From contig CAYWXK010000043.1 of NCBI GenBank assembly GCA_964462515.1, positions 1 through 32,721 on the forward strand: a stretch of 32,721 bases of DNA. The letters run 5' to 3'. Positions 8,008 to 15,853 of the stretch are shown in pieces. A program made the translations under genes and the position numbers. Under the pieces are notes generated by a model. It saw only the letters and a program-made list of their open reading frames with translations. It was not told where the DNA came from and made no database searches. Within the stretch, counting starts at the first letter, position 1, and every line of letters begins with the position of its first letter. This DNA is from CAYWXK01 sp964462515. GTDB taxonomy: Bacteria > Planctomycetota > Phycisphaerae > Sedimentisphaerales > Anaerobacaceae.

Positions 8008-8577
8008 ATGAAAGCTTACAAGAACTATTTTACGACTGTGGCTCTAATATGGGCAGCATGCTTTACGGTTTTTCTGTTTGCATACTTGCTTGTTTTAGTG
8101 CCGCAGGCAAAAAGCAGGCAACTAATTGAAGAAAAGCTACTTGAGAAAAAGCAGAAGTATCAGTCCGTAACGAAAGCTGCTCAGGAGGAAACCAGAACTC
8201 GGACCCGGCAGGAAATCGAGCAGTTGCAAGGTCGGTTGAAGGATTTTGTTGTGGGTTTCGAGGATGCCGCTAATTTGACATTTGATATAAGTCAAATTGC
8301 CGACCAGATGAAACTTGCTGATTTTAGCATCAAAGGTAAAAACGCCGACACAACATTGTCGCTGCTGCCGAATTGCAATTACCTTTACGAGAGCCGTCTC
8401 GAGATTGGTTTTACTGCTGGGTTTAATCAGTGCGCTGCTTTTTTGAACGCCCTCGAGAGACATCAGCCGGTTCTTTTTGCCGATAGCTTCACAATAGAGC
8501 GTTCAAAGCAAGCAGAGTCAAGCTGTCAAGCAAGTATGAATGTGGCAGTGTTTGTCAGAAAGCAGCAGGAATTTTAA
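8008..8577 (+). CDS. pilO: Type IV pilus assembly protein PilO-like
   Basis: A 189-residue protein with a short cytoplasmic N-terminus, one membrane helix (about residues 9-32), a coiled coil (about 38-80, EEKLLEKKQKYQSV) and a C-terminal ferredoxin-like region including LEIGFTAGFNQCAAFLNALE, which matches the PilO periplasmic domain pattern. It lies 10 bases after pilN and in the conserved M-N-O order. PilO pairs with PilN in the inner-membrane platform and contacts the PilP-like protein. The GspM family is an alternative name for the same fold. Confidence 0.8.
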   Translation: MKAYKNYFTTVALIWAACFTVFLFAYLLVLVPQAKSRQLIEEKLLEKKQKYQSVTKAAQEETRTRTRQEIEQLQGRLKDFVVGFEDAANLTFDISQIADQMKLADFSIKGKNADTTLSLLPNCNYLYESRLEIGFTAGFNQCAAFLNALERHQPVLFADSFTIERSKQAESSCQASMNVAVFVRKQQEF

Positions 8578-8617
8578 CTGCGATTGACAGCTTCCGGTGC
8601 AAGTTTATGGTCTAAAA

Positions 8618-9412
8618 ATGAGAGTAATAACTATAGCAAATCAAAAAGGTGGTTGTGGCAAAACGACAACCGCGGTTAATCTTGCAGCGGCTCTTGCGGA
8701 AAGAGGCAAAAAGGCATTGATAATTGACCTTGACCCGCAGGCGCATACGACTATAGGGCTTGGTTACAATCCTGATAAGCTGACCGAGAGTATTTACGAT
8801 GTTCTTACAAATATCCAAATTCCTGTCTCGAGTGTTGTAAAGACTACCGATATGGAAAAGCTTAGTCTGCTGCCGAGTAATATCCTGCTTGCGGGTGCCG
8901 AGCTTGAATTGACTCTTGTATTTGGAAGAGAGTTTGTTCTTGGCGAAAGGCTAAACGCTGTGCAGGACCAGTATGATGAGTGCATTATAGACTGCCCTCC
9001 GTCGTTAGGTATGTTGACCCTCAATGCGCTTGTTGCCAGCACTGATGTTATTGTTCCGGTGCAGGCACATTACTACGCAATGGAAGGACTCAAGCAGCTG
9101 CTCGAGACGGTCAGCATTATCAGAGAGCGTTTTTATCCGTGCTATGTAAAGATTCTGGGTCTGTTATTAACTTTTGTCGAGGATAGAACCACACTCAGCA
9201 GACAGATGCAGGAGCAGATGAGGGGGTTTTTCGGCGAGCTTGTATTCAGGACGGTTATTCATCGAAACATAAGATTGGCAGAGGCACCGAGTGCCGGGCA
9301 GCCTATTCTGGCTTATGCCCCCGATAGCAAGGGGGCCGAGGAATATCGAGCTTTGGCTGGAGAGATAGGCAACAGCGAAGCACCCGCGGCAACGGCTGAC
9401 GAAGGGACTTAA
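8618..9412 (+). CDS. ParA/Soj-family ATPase, first of a tandem pair in the pilus cluster
   Basis: A 264-residue deviant Walker-type ATPase. Walker A is KGGCGKTT with the signature lysine, followed by ALIIDLDPQAHTT (Walker A-prime) and CIIDCPPSLGMLTLNAL (Walker B region). The C-terminal segment FRTVIHRNIRLAEAPSAGQPI is the ParA/Soj signature. ATG 8618 is used; GTG 8597 is an in-frame alternative. ParA ATPases dimerise on ATP and bind DNA or membrane to position plasmids, chromosomes or machines. No ParB or parS-like palindrome was seen nearby, and the gene sits between pilO and the pilP-like gene. I infer a role in placing the pilus/secretion machine rather than in DNA partition. Confidence 0.88.
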   Translation: MRVITIANQKGGCGKTTTAVNLAAALAERGKKALIIDLDPQAHTTIGLGYNPDKLTESIYDVLTNIQIPVSSVVKTTDMEKLSLLPSNILLAGAELELTLVFGREFVLGERLNAVQDQYDECIIDCPPSLGMLTLNALVASTDVIVPVQAHYYAMEGLKQLLETVSIIRERFYPCYVKILGLLLTFVEDRTTLSRQMQEQMRGFFGELVFRTVIHRNIRLAEAPSAGQPILAYAPDSKGAEEYRALAGEIGNSEAPAATADEGT

Positions 9413-9451
9413 AGCTCTAATAAATTTATAAGGCAAGGATACTGGATAAAA

Positions 9452-10327
9452 ATGAGAACGATAGCGATAGCAAATCAAAAGGGTGGATGCGGCAAGACAA
9501 CTACGGCGGTGAATCTTGCAACTGCCTTTGCCGTTTTGGGAAAGCGGGTTTTACTAATTGACCTCGACCCGCAGGCACACGCGACTCTGGGATTGGGATA
9601 TGAGCCTGACAGTCTGGAGAGGACCATTTATGATACTATTACCAATGCTCAAATTCCGGTTTCTCGAAGGCAACTGCCCCTCTCAAACATAGTAGTAACA
9701 ACCAATGTGGAACGCCTCGACCTTGTTCCGAGTAATATTCTGCTTTCCGGTGCGGAGTTTGAGCTGGCGGTGCTGTTCGGCAGGGAGTATATCCTCAACG
9801 AGCGGCTCAGCGGTGTCAGCAGTAATTATGATATATGCGTTATAGATTGTTCACCGTCACTTAGCCTGCTTACCTTGAATGCTTTGGTAGCTAGTACGGA
9901 TGTGGTAATACCGGTTCAGACGCAGTATTACGCCCTTGAGGGATTGAAGCAGCTTCTTGAGACGATAGAGATAGTCAAGCAGCGATTCAACCAGCGTTTG
10001 AGGATTTTAGGGGCATTACTTACGTTTGTGGAGACCAACACGGCGCTCAGCAGGCAGGTGCAGCAGCAGATGAGGGAATATTTTGGCCAGTTAGTATTCG
10101 ATACCGTGATTCACCGAAACACAAAATTAGCTGAAGCACCGAGTGCTGGTCAGCCGGTCCTGTTGTATGACCCTGTAAGTAAAGGGGCAACAGAGTACAA
10201 GGCCTTGGCTGAAGAGATACTGAACAGCAGAGCCGCAGACCAGCCCCAACCTGTCGGGGTCGGTGCCGCTTTAGACCAGGAGAATAACAATGACAGAGGA
10301 CAAAAAGAAAAAGTCGGGACTTCATAA
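9452..10327 (+). CDS. ParA/Soj-family ATPase, second of the tandem pair
   Basis: A 291-residue paralogue of the preceding gene, collinear with it. Walker A is KGGCGKTT, A-prime is LLIDLDPQAHATLG and Walker B is CVIDCSPSLSLLTLNAL, followed by FDTVIHRNTKLAEAPSAGQPV. It differs by a short insert (RRQLPLSN, about residue 71) and a longer C-terminal tail rich in Gln and charged residues (QPVGVGAALDQENNNDRG). Its last 38 bases overlap the start of the next gene, so the two are probably translationally coupled. Two retained ParA copies side by side suggest specialised partners or a heterodimer. As for the first copy, the function is inferred from context. Confidence 0.88.
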   Translation: MRTIAIANQKGGCGKTTTAVNLATAFAVLGKRVLLIDLDPQAHATLGLGYEPDSLERTIYDTITNAQIPVSRRQLPLSNIVVTTNVERLDLVPSNILLSGAEFELAVLFGREYILNERLSGVSSNYDICVIDCSPSLSLLTLNALVASTDVVIPVQTQYYALEGLKQLLETIEIVKQRFNQRLRILGALLTFVETNTALSRQVQQQMREYFGQLVFDTVIHRNTKLAEAPSAGQPVLLYDPVSKGATEYKALAEEILNSRAADQPQPVGVGAALDQENNNDRGQKEKVGTS

Positions 10328-11099
10328 GAATATTTCTTCGATTTTTGAGGGGGTGCCGCTGCCGCAACCTGGCGCGCCAATAGGTTCCGGTGAGCAACCG
10401 CCTCCCGCTTCCGCTGGACCCGGGTCGGAGTCCGCCTCGGGTGGGCCGCCCAGGCCGTTACCGCCGCCTTTCCAGGCTCTGCGTATTCCACAGGATGCTG
10501 GAGGTTATGATGCTGCACGGCGGCCGTCAGAGGGTGTTTCTGAAGGGGAGGCTAAAGCTGCTGGGAAAACCGGTGGTCCCAGCCTTTGGCAGCAGATAGA
10601 AGGTAAACTGCTGGCGCCGAAACCTGGTGTCAGTAGTGCAAGACAAAAGGCGATGTTGGTATTGGTGCCGTTGCTCTTTATTGTTTTTATTTTTATATTT
10701 TTCAAGTGGCTCTATCCGGCGATATCGCCTTCGCAACCGGTGCGTAAGCCTCAGCCGGTTAAAGTGCCGAAACCTGTTGCTGCTGCCGATACGAAGATTG
10801 AATGGGAGATTCCGGCTGTTTATCCAAAAGACCTGCGCGACCCGGGTTGGTTAGCCTCGTCAGAACCTATTGTGACCAAGCAGGAACCGGTGCCTGAGCC
10901 GAAACCTGAGCCTGTAAAAGTTGAAAAGATGGTCGTAAAAGGCATTCTCTATAGCGCAAGCAATCCATCCGCAATCATTGGCAGCCAGATAGTTCACGAA
11001 GGTGACAAAATATCTGGTGCCGCCGTTGTAAAGATAAATAAAAACAGCGTGGAGTTCGAAAGGAATGGCGAGAAGTGGAAACAAGGCGTTGAACCATAA
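10290..11099 (+). CDS. PilP/GspC-like inner-membrane linker protein
   Basis: A 269-residue bitopic protein. The cytoplasmic N-terminus opens with a basic, amphipathic SGLHKNISSIFEGVPLP segment, then a long Pro/Gly-rich linker (residues 20-100). One membrane helix lies at about 118-139 (MLVLVPLLFIVFIFIFFKWL). A periplasmic proline-rich spacer (KPQPVKVPKPV, PEPKPEPVKVE) leads to a small C-terminal beta domain (VVKGILYSASNPSAIIGSQI) that matches the homology region of PilP/GspC, which docks on the secretin. AGGAG lies 7 bases before ATG 10290. It overlaps the second parA and precedes the secretin gene, the usual place for pilP. It lacks the PilP lipobox, so topology is more GspC-like. The N-terminal cytoplasmic part is a plausible contact for the ParA-like ATPases. 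Confidence 0.7.
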   Translation: MTEDKKKKSGLHKNISSIFEGVPLPQPGAPIGSGEQPPPASAGPGSESASGGPPRPLPPPFQALRIPQDAGGYDAARRPSEGVSEGEAKAAGKTGGPSLWQQIEGKLLAPKPGVSSARQKAMLVLVPLLFIVFIFIFFKWLYPAISPSQPVRKPQPVKVPKPVAAADTKIEWEIPAVYPKDLRDPGWLASSEPIVTKQEPVPEPKPEPVKVEKMVVKGILYSASNPSAIIGSQIVHEGDKISGAAVVKINKNSVEFERNGEKWKQGVEP

Positions 11100-11105
11100 A
11101 CCGGT

Positions 11106-11133
11106 ATACCCTGAATCATACGGTTCAGGGTGT
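11106..11133 (+). other. Hairpin with ATAC tetraloop, copy 1
   Basis: A 12-bp stem 11106-11117/11122-11133 with two T-G pairs and loop ATAC (11118-11121). It lies 50 bases upstream of the secretin start. A second copy with compensatory substitutions is at 21950-21977 upstream of gyrA. There is no T run, so it is not an ordinary terminator. Confidence 0.7.
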
Positions 11134-11183
11134 AGATAAAGCGGTGAAGCGCAATCGTTAATTTTTTACGAGAGGAAACTATT

Positions 11184-12725
11184 ATGAAAAGCTATGTAAA
11201 AAAATATTTTGGATTAAGGTTTTTGGTGGTAGTTGCTATTGTCTGCATAATGGCAGCATCTGCTATTGCCCAAGATGTCAATCAGCCGGCGGCTGAGGAT
11301 GTCAATAAGCCGGCAGAGGAAATTTCATTTGAGCAGCGGATGCAGAAGACGGTAACAATCACAATGTCAGATGCCGATATCCGAAAAGTAGTAGAGGCAG
11401 TAGCTGATCAAGCGGGAGTTGACGTTGTAATAAGTCCAGAGGTTAAGGGCAATGTTACCGTAAAACTTACAAATGTGCCGCTTGAAGAGGCGTTGAGAAA
11501 TATACTTGCTGCGCACGGTTTTTCCTATGTAGCGACTGAGAATATGATTAGAGTCGAAAAGGGACCGGATAGAACTAAAGGAGTGGAACCAACCGAGCCG
11601 CTCCAGACCAAGACTTATGAGATTGTCTATGCTGATGTTGTGGAGGTTGTCAAGGCCCTGGATAAATTCAAGTCCAAACAGGGAATGGTCACCTCTATCA
11701 AAGGCACAAGCTACATAATTATTACAGATACTGAGAGCAAAATCAGGGATATTACCGCCTTCATCGAGAAAATCGACAAGATGACGCCGCAGATACTTGT
11801 TGAGGCGCGAATCTACGACATAACCAGCAAAGACAAACTCGACCTTGGGGTTGAATGGAACGCAGGACGAGATACCACATATTATACCGGCACCGAGGCT
11901 GTGGTCCCGCCGGGAACTATGGGTGAAACTAAAACGGGCGATATCGAGCCGTTCGCGACGGGCATGTTCCGCGGCTCAACGGGAAAAACCTCGAGCGTTA
12001 CCGGTCAACTTAAGTTCGGCTGGCTTAAAGACAGCGTTGATATCGATATGCTTATCAGGGCCCAGCAGAACGTCATTAACGCTAAGCTCCTGGCAAACCC
12101 TCGAATCTTAGTGCTCGATAATGAAAAAGCCACCATAAACATTACTTCTGAGATACCTTACCAGAAGCTTACCGAGTCGGCTATGGGCGGCACTATGGGA
12201 ACCACTGAATTCAAGGAGGTCGGTGTTAAGCTTGAGGTTACGCCGCACCTGGCCCGCGATGAAATGATTCGGCTGGAACTGAAACCCGAGTTTAGTGTTA
12301 AAACAGATGAAGTGACCCTTCTGACTACCGGTCAGGGTATTCAATATCCTCAGCCGGTTGTTGATAAGCGCACCGCTGACACAAAACTATTGGTCAAAAA
12401 TGGTCAGACTGTGGTTTTAGGCGGCCTGCGGAAAAAGGGTGTCACACACCAGGTTAATAAAGTGCCTCTGCTTGGTGATTTGCCGCTGGTTGGGGCATTG
12501 TTTAGATTCACAGGCGAAGATACGGTTAACAGCGAACTGGTTGTCTTCGTAACGCCCTGGATTATCAAACAGGAGCCGGTTCAGCCAGCGGTTATGTCAC
12601 CATTTATGTCGCAGGATGAACAAAACGCTTACAAAGAAACTGAGTTCAAAGGGCCGAAGACGACCCAGACCAAGGCAGAGAAAAGTCAAGAAGAGCAGCA
12701 AGATGATGAATCCGGCACTGATTAA
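11184..12725 (+). CDS. pilQ: Type IV pilus / type II secretion secretin (PilQ/GspD family)
   Basis: A 513-residue outer-membrane channel subunit. The signal peptide is predicted to cleave after ASAIA (residue 29). After a short linker with the repeat DVNQPA/DVNKPA comes an STN/N0-like domain (about residues 55-122, ITMSDADIRKVVEAVADQAG), one N1-type domain (about 138-197, TYEIVYADVVEVVKAL) and the secretin C-domain (about 200-475). The C-domain contains LLANPRILVLDNEKATI and the hallmark VVLGGLRKKGVTHQVNKVPLLGDLPLVG, ending SELVVFVTPWII. The tail is charged and Gln/Glu-rich. There is no AMIN domain and only one N1 repeat, so it is short for PilQ. It is the last gene of the pilM cluster and is followed by a terminator. 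Whether it serves pili or secretion cannot be settled here. Confidence 0.92.
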   Translation: MKSYVKKYFGLRFLVVVAIVCIMAASAIAQDVNQPAAEDVNKPAEEISFEQRMQKTVTITMSDADIRKVVEAVADQAGVDVVISPEVKGNVTVKLTNVPLEEALRNILAAHGFSYVATENMIRVEKGPDRTKGVEPTEPLQTKTYEIVYADVVEVVKALDKFKSKQGMVTSIKGTSYIIITDTESKIRDITAFIEKIDKMTPQILVEARIYDITSKDKLDLGVEWNAGRDTTYYTGTEAVVPPGTMGETKTGDIEPFATGMFRGSTGKTSSVTGQLKFGWLKDSVDIDMLIRAQQNVINAKLLANPRILVLDNEKATINITSEIPYQKLTESAMGGTMGTTEFKEVGVKLEVTPHLARDEMIRLELKPEFSVKTDEVTLLTTGQGIQYPQPVVDKRTADTKLLVKNGQTVVLGGLRKKGVTHQVNKVPLLGDLPLVGALFRFTGEDTVNSELVVFVTPWIIKQEPVQPAVMSPFMSQDEQNAYKETEFKGPKTTQTKAEKSQEEQQDDESGTD

Positions 12726-12759
12726 CTGTATCTCGATGGCTCAGTAATGATCAATAGTT

Positions 12760-12793
12760 TTTTCGGCCGTTTTGGGAGGAAGGCGGCCGAAAA
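12760..12793 (+). other. Inverted repeat after the secretin gene
   Basis: TTTTCGGCCG (12760-12769) and CGGCCGAAAA (12784-12793) are a perfect 10-bp inverted repeat with a 14-base loop. It lies just upstream of the terminator hairpin and may assist 3-prime-end formation. Confidence 0.6.
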
Positions 12794-12812
12794 CGCAAAC
12801 TATCTTGTATGT

Positions 12813-12839
12813 AGCCCCGCTTATTTGCGGGGCTTTTTA
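12813..12839 (+). terminator. Rho-independent terminator of the pil cluster
   Basis: AGCCCCGC (12813-12820), loop TTATTT, GCGGGGCT (12827-12834), then TTTTA. A perfect 8-bp GC-rich stem with a T run, located about 90 bases after the secretin stop. Confidence 0.92.
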
Positions 12840-12910
12840 TTGCAGCGCTAATTCTACAACGGTATTTGACTGTATCACACGGTCTGTAAATAGCTATTAG
12901 TAATAAAGTT

Positions 12911-13120
12911 AAGCACAAAATACTAATATCGAAATCCGAAACAATATCAAATGAGCCAAACCCTAATGTTCAAAACCAAAGATGCAATACTGATTTGAGG
13001 TCGTTTTGGTCATTTAGAATTGTGGCATCAGCCATCCCTCACGGGAGAACTTTGAATTTTTTAGGATTTAGGATTTCGTGTTTAGAATTTCATCCCGATT
13101 TATCAGGATTTTTCTAAGGA
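12911..13120. repeat. AT-rich dispersed repeat remnant in a gene-free gap
   Basis: The gap 12840-13167 has no gene. It contains CGAAATCCGAAAC and AAATGAGCCAAACCC on the left and, in opposite sense, GGTCATTTAGAAT, TTAGGATTTAGGATTTCG and TTTAGAATTTC on the right. This makes a loose inverted-repeat element of the AAATCCGAAA type. Related ATTTCAGATTTC text appears inside the GH172 gene at 26815-26860. Confidence 0.5.
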
Positions 13121-13167
13121 TTTATTTTTGCGCTGTAGAATTAGCCCGCATTGTGTAGAATGCGTAT

Positions 13168-13491
13168 ATGATAAAACGTGGCACGGTAAATTTTATTATT
13201 GACTTAGTCAGTTTTATTGACCTGCTGGGACTGGCTTTTACCGGCTTTATTATGAGATATATTTTGCCACCAGGCAGCGGCGGACGAGGCTTTCGCGGCG
13301 GCAGAGGCGTCGCACAAGAACAGATTAGAGAGCTTTGGGGAATGAGCCGGCACGAATGGGGGACAATTCACTTTTATTTAGCACTTCTTTTTGTCTTTCT
13401 GATGATTGTGCACATTATCCTGCACTGGGAGTGGATAAAGAGCTATTTCAGGTCGCTATTTGGCATTTCACAAAAAACGTCTGCTGATTGA
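13168..13491 (+). CDS. DUF4405 domain membrane protein
   Basis: A 107-residue protein with two membrane helices (about residues 8-31 and 68-88) and histidines at the second helix (SRHEWGTIHFYLALLFVF, then MIVHIILHWEW). This matches the small DUF4405 family, which resembles half of a di-haem cytochrome b module; the histidines could bind haem, but this is not demonstrated. A glycine/arginine-rich loop (GSGGRGFRGGRG) joins the helices. No Shine-Dalgarno precedes ATG 13168, and TAGAAT at 13156-13161 would start transcription close to the ATG, so a leaderless message is possible. Convergent with the next gene (stop to stop, 12 bases). Confidence 0.75.
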   Translation: MIKRGTVNFIIDLVSFIDLLGLAFTGFIMRYILPPGSGGRGFRGGRGVAQEQIRELWGMSRHEWGTIHFYLALLFVFLMIVHIILHWEWIKSYFRSLFGISQKTSAD

Positions 13492-13503
13492 TTCATGTAA
13501 CCA

Positions 13504-14139
13504 TCACTTTAGTTCCACAGACCAGTAGGCGTGGTCGAGGAATTGCTGCCAGCTTCGGTATCGCTGTTCGCCAAGGTGGATGTGCACAAGCGGATTGTGC
13601 TTGGGCTTGATAGGCTTCTGGATCAGCGACAGGCCGGCCTGCTTTGGGGTTTGGCCGCCTTTTTTGACGTTGCAATCTGTGCAGGCGCAGATGACATTTT
13701 CCCAGACCGATTTGCCGCCCATACTGCGCGGAATAATGTGGTCGAGCGACAACTCGCTGGTTGGGAATCTTCGGCCACAATACTGGCAGCGATTTTTGTC
13801 GCGGGCAAAGATGTTCCGGCGGTTAAATTTTACGTCGTTTTGCGGCAGGCGGTCGTAGAACAATAGGCGAATTATCCTCGGCACCGCAATATAAAAATTC
13901 ACGGTAGAGACCCAGTCGTGGCCATCCGGCTCAAACTGTCGGCGGAATTGACTTACCTCGCACCAGCCATTGAAATCGTAATTGTAATATTTGCCTTCTT
14001 CGAAAGAGACCACCTCTGCGAGGCGGCGGAACAGCAGAGAAAATGCGCGTCTGGCTCCGATGATGCGGATGGCCATATAATGCTTATTGAGCACAAGCAC
14101 GTTACAGTCCAGAGCTGAGTGAGGCTGGGCAGCAATCAT
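13504..14139 (-). CDS. HNH endonuclease-family protein
   Basis: A 211-residue protein. Residues 1-110 form a conserved N-terminal region (VLVLNKHYMAIRIIGARRAF) typical of the stand-alone HNH proteins common in Planctomycetes and relatives. Residues about 113-162 hold the HNH motif: RDKNRCQYCGRRF, then LSLDHIIPRSMGG, then NVICACTDCNVKKGG. The two CxxC pairs bind zinc, and the DH is the catalytic pair. Substrate and cellular role are unknown; it is not next to a restriction methylase or intron. The promoter is an extended -10 placed so that transcription would begin at or very near the ATG. Confidence 0.88.
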   Translation of the reverse strand: MIAAQPHSALDCNVLVLNKHYMAIRIIGARRAFSLLFRRLAEVVSFEEGKYYNYDFNGWCEVSQFRRQFEPDGHDWVSTVNFYIAVPRIIRLLFYDRLPQNDVKFNRRNIFARDKNRCQYCGRRFPTSELSLDHIIPRSMGGKSVWENVICACTDCNVKKGGQTPKQAGLSLIQKPIKPKHNPLVHIHLGEQRYRSWQQFLDHAYWSVELK

Positions 14140-14144
14140 ATAGT

Positions 14145-14153
14145 ATTATAGCA
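14145..14153 (-). promoter_or_regulatory. Extended -10 promoter of the HNH gene, leaderless spacing
   Basis: On the minus strand TGC-TATAAT (14153 to 14145) is a perfect extended -10. Only 5 bases separate TATAAT from the ATG at 14139, so the transcript would begin at about the start codon. No Shine-Dalgarno is present. Confidence 0.6.
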
Positions 14154-14331
14154 CTGTCGGCATCTGGACTGAGGAACGGTGGATTACCTAAATGTTCATA
14201 AAACATCGGGTTTATGCACGCAACCAGGTGCCGTTGCTATTGGTACTCCTTTTCCAAGATAAGTTTTAGATAATCAGTGGACGAAAGCCGGATTTGTTAA
14301 CGGCCTATTCCCCGGGCTGGATAAGGTAGTA

Positions 14332-14559
14332 TTACACTTCTTGTTTATCTTTTGACACTGATGTTGGAACTACATTTTCAGCCCTTGGGCCCTTTTCACC
14401 CTCGACGACATCAAAGCTGACAGGGTCACCTTCAGAGAGATTTTTGTAACCTTTGCCCGCGATGCTTGAGTAATGGACGAAGACATCGCGGCCATCGGAG
14501 GTGGCGATAAATCCGTAACCTTTCTTTGCATTAAACCACTTGACCCTACCGTCTGACAT
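14332..14559 (-). CDS. csp: Cold-shock domain protein
   Basis: A 75-residue single-domain protein with RNP1 (KGYGFIA) and RNP2 (VFVHYSSI) after the VKWFNAKKGYGF start typical of the CspA family. It binds single-stranded nucleic acid and acts as an RNA chaperone. AAAGGAG lies 7 bases before ATG. The 120-base stretch upstream is highly self-complementary (14593-14669), which may be a regulated 5-prime leader as in other cold-shock genes. Whether this paralogue is cold-induced cannot be told. Confidence 0.95.
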   Translation of the reverse strand: MSDGRVKWFNAKKGYGFIATSDGRDVFVHYSSIAGKGYKNLSEGDPVSFDVVEGEKGPRAENVVPTSVSKDKQEV

Positions 14560-14592
14560 AAAACGCTCCTTTACGACAACTTATAATACGGC

Positions 14593-14669
14593 AAACCGCC
14601 TTTGCACTGACCACAACATCAAGAGCTATTTCTTGATAGAAAGAACAGTTGTGTTGTGGACTGCGGTTT
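14593..14669 (-). ncRNA. Three nested stems upstream of the cold-shock gene
   Basis: Perfect 7-bp inverted repeats nest in register: 14593-14599/14663-14669 (AAACCGC/GCGGTTT), 14611-14617/14653-14659 (CCACAAC/GTTGTGG) and 14618-14624/14631-14637 (ATCAAGA/TCTTGAT). They fill the gap between the HU-like gene and the cold-shock gene. The segment could be a structured leader of the latter, a 3-prime structure of the former, or (on the plus strand, GCGGTTTTT) a terminator. Confidence 0.5.
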
Positions 14670-14682
14670 TTGTTACAGGCAA

Positions 14683-14997
14683 TTATTTAGCTTCAGCCGA
14701 TTTTGTAGCAGCGTTATAGATATTTTCTCTCATCAGTCGGCCCATTTTGAATTTGACCGTTCGCTTGGTTGGGACCTCAACGCGTTCGAGGGTTTTGGGA
14801 TTTTGGGCTGTTCTTGCGGCCCTTGTCCTGGTCTCGAAGACGCCGAAATCGCGGAACTCCAAACGGTTGTTCTTTTCGCACAGTTCCCTGACTATTTCAT
14901 CGAGGAACGATTGAATAATGCGCTTAACGATTACTCTTTTGGCTTGTGTGCGTTCTGAAATACGGTCAATAAGTTCTTTCTTTGTAACTGTTGCCAT
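14683..14997 (-). CDS. HU/IHF-family DNA-binding protein
   Basis: A 104-residue histone-like protein. MATVTKKELIDRISERTQ starts the helical dimerisation part. FRDFGVFETRTRAARTAQNPKT carries the beta-arm region with the QNP proline that intercalates in DNA. VEVPTKRTVKFKMGRLMRENI completes the fold. HU and IHF members bend and package DNA; the sequence cannot separate the two subfamilies with certainty, though the arm text RAARTAQNPKT is somewhat IHF-like. GAGGT precedes the ATG. Same strand as the cold-shock gene, 123 bases upstream of it, and possibly co-transcribed. Confidence 0.92.
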   Translation of the reverse strand: MATVTKKELIDRISERTQAKRVIVKRIIQSFLDEIVRELCEKNNRLEFRDFGVFETRTRAARTAQNPKTLERVEVPTKRTVKFKMGRLMRENIYNAATKSAEAK

Positions 14998-15853
14998 AGC
15001 CTACCTCATTAAAGGTGAGAACAATTAGGAAACTGGATTTTACATATATTCAAAAGCTGCTGTTTAGTAATTTGACCTCCTTCAGGTTATCCAACAGCTT
15101 CTTGTAACCCTTTGTAAAATTTCTCAACTATAACTACTCTTAGCAGCGGCTTGCAGGACAGGTTTTGTTGGCTGCAAGCTCAGCCGCAAAAAGCAAAACA
15201 CTAAAACACTCCAAACCACTATACAGTAAAGACTTCTGTTAGGCAAGAAAATTTTTGCCAAAATTTTTGGGATTCTGTAAAAATCTAACATTATTCGAGG
15301 GACAAACGAAAATAAAAACTGTGCCAAAAACTTTCCCAATTGTGCTGCAAGGTTGTGCAAAAACAACAGATTGGCAGCGGAATTAGAAAGCTGCCGGCAG
15401 GTGAATTTTAACAACAATTAGGTATAAGTCCTTTAATGATAAGGTGTTATGTCGTAACAAGGCGGTATTTGCCCAATTGCTCCGATGTGGATAGAGAACC
15501 GGTTTCTATGTTTTTATTTGATATTGACCGCCTCAAAAGTTCGTTACCAAAAATTTTGCATCTGTGTTTTGTGTTGGTTTTTTGGATAGTGCTGCCTTGC
15601 AGCGTAATAGTAGCAGCTTTAGCCGGTGACTATTTGGAATCAGCTTTTAATGACAAATAGTTGACCGGTCGGAGATTTATCGGCATAATTAGTGCTTTAT
15701 AAAAATTTGGCTCACTAAAGTGGGTCGATAGTGTATGCACCGGGTATTATTTTTCGCTGTTATGAGCAGTCGTTTTGATGTCCCTCTCAAATTCGCCGAA
15801 AGCGGACTGAAGCTGCACAAAAAGGTTTTACATTTGGACAAGGATTAGTGTTT
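14998..15853. other. 850-bp gap with no convincing gene
   Basis: AT-rich. A frame of 74 codons at 15436-15660 (one hydrophobic helix, no ribosome site) and a minus-strand frame of 97 codons at 15124-15417 are present, but neither has family features. Near 15060-15105 the minus strand reads GCTGTT ... AACAGC around an AAGGAGGTC motif. AAAATTTTTGCCAAAATTTT near 15247-15266 is a low-complexity patch. The promoters of the HU-like gene (leftward) and signal peptidase gene (rightward) should lie here, but I cannot place them. Confidence 0.5.

Noticed and set aside
8618..10327. A plasmid or chromosome partition locus (parABS)
   Set aside because: Two ParA genes but no ParB gene and no parS-like TGTTTCACGTGAAACA palindrome seen nearby; the pilus genes on both sides explain the context better.
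15124..15417. Minus-strand open frame of 97 codons
   Set aside because: No ribosome site and leucine/phenylalanine-rich text typical of AT-rich non-coding DNA.
15436..15660. Open frame of 74 codons with one hydrophobic helix
   Set aside because: No ribosome site, no family resemblance, AT-rich gap; chance frame is as likely as a gene.
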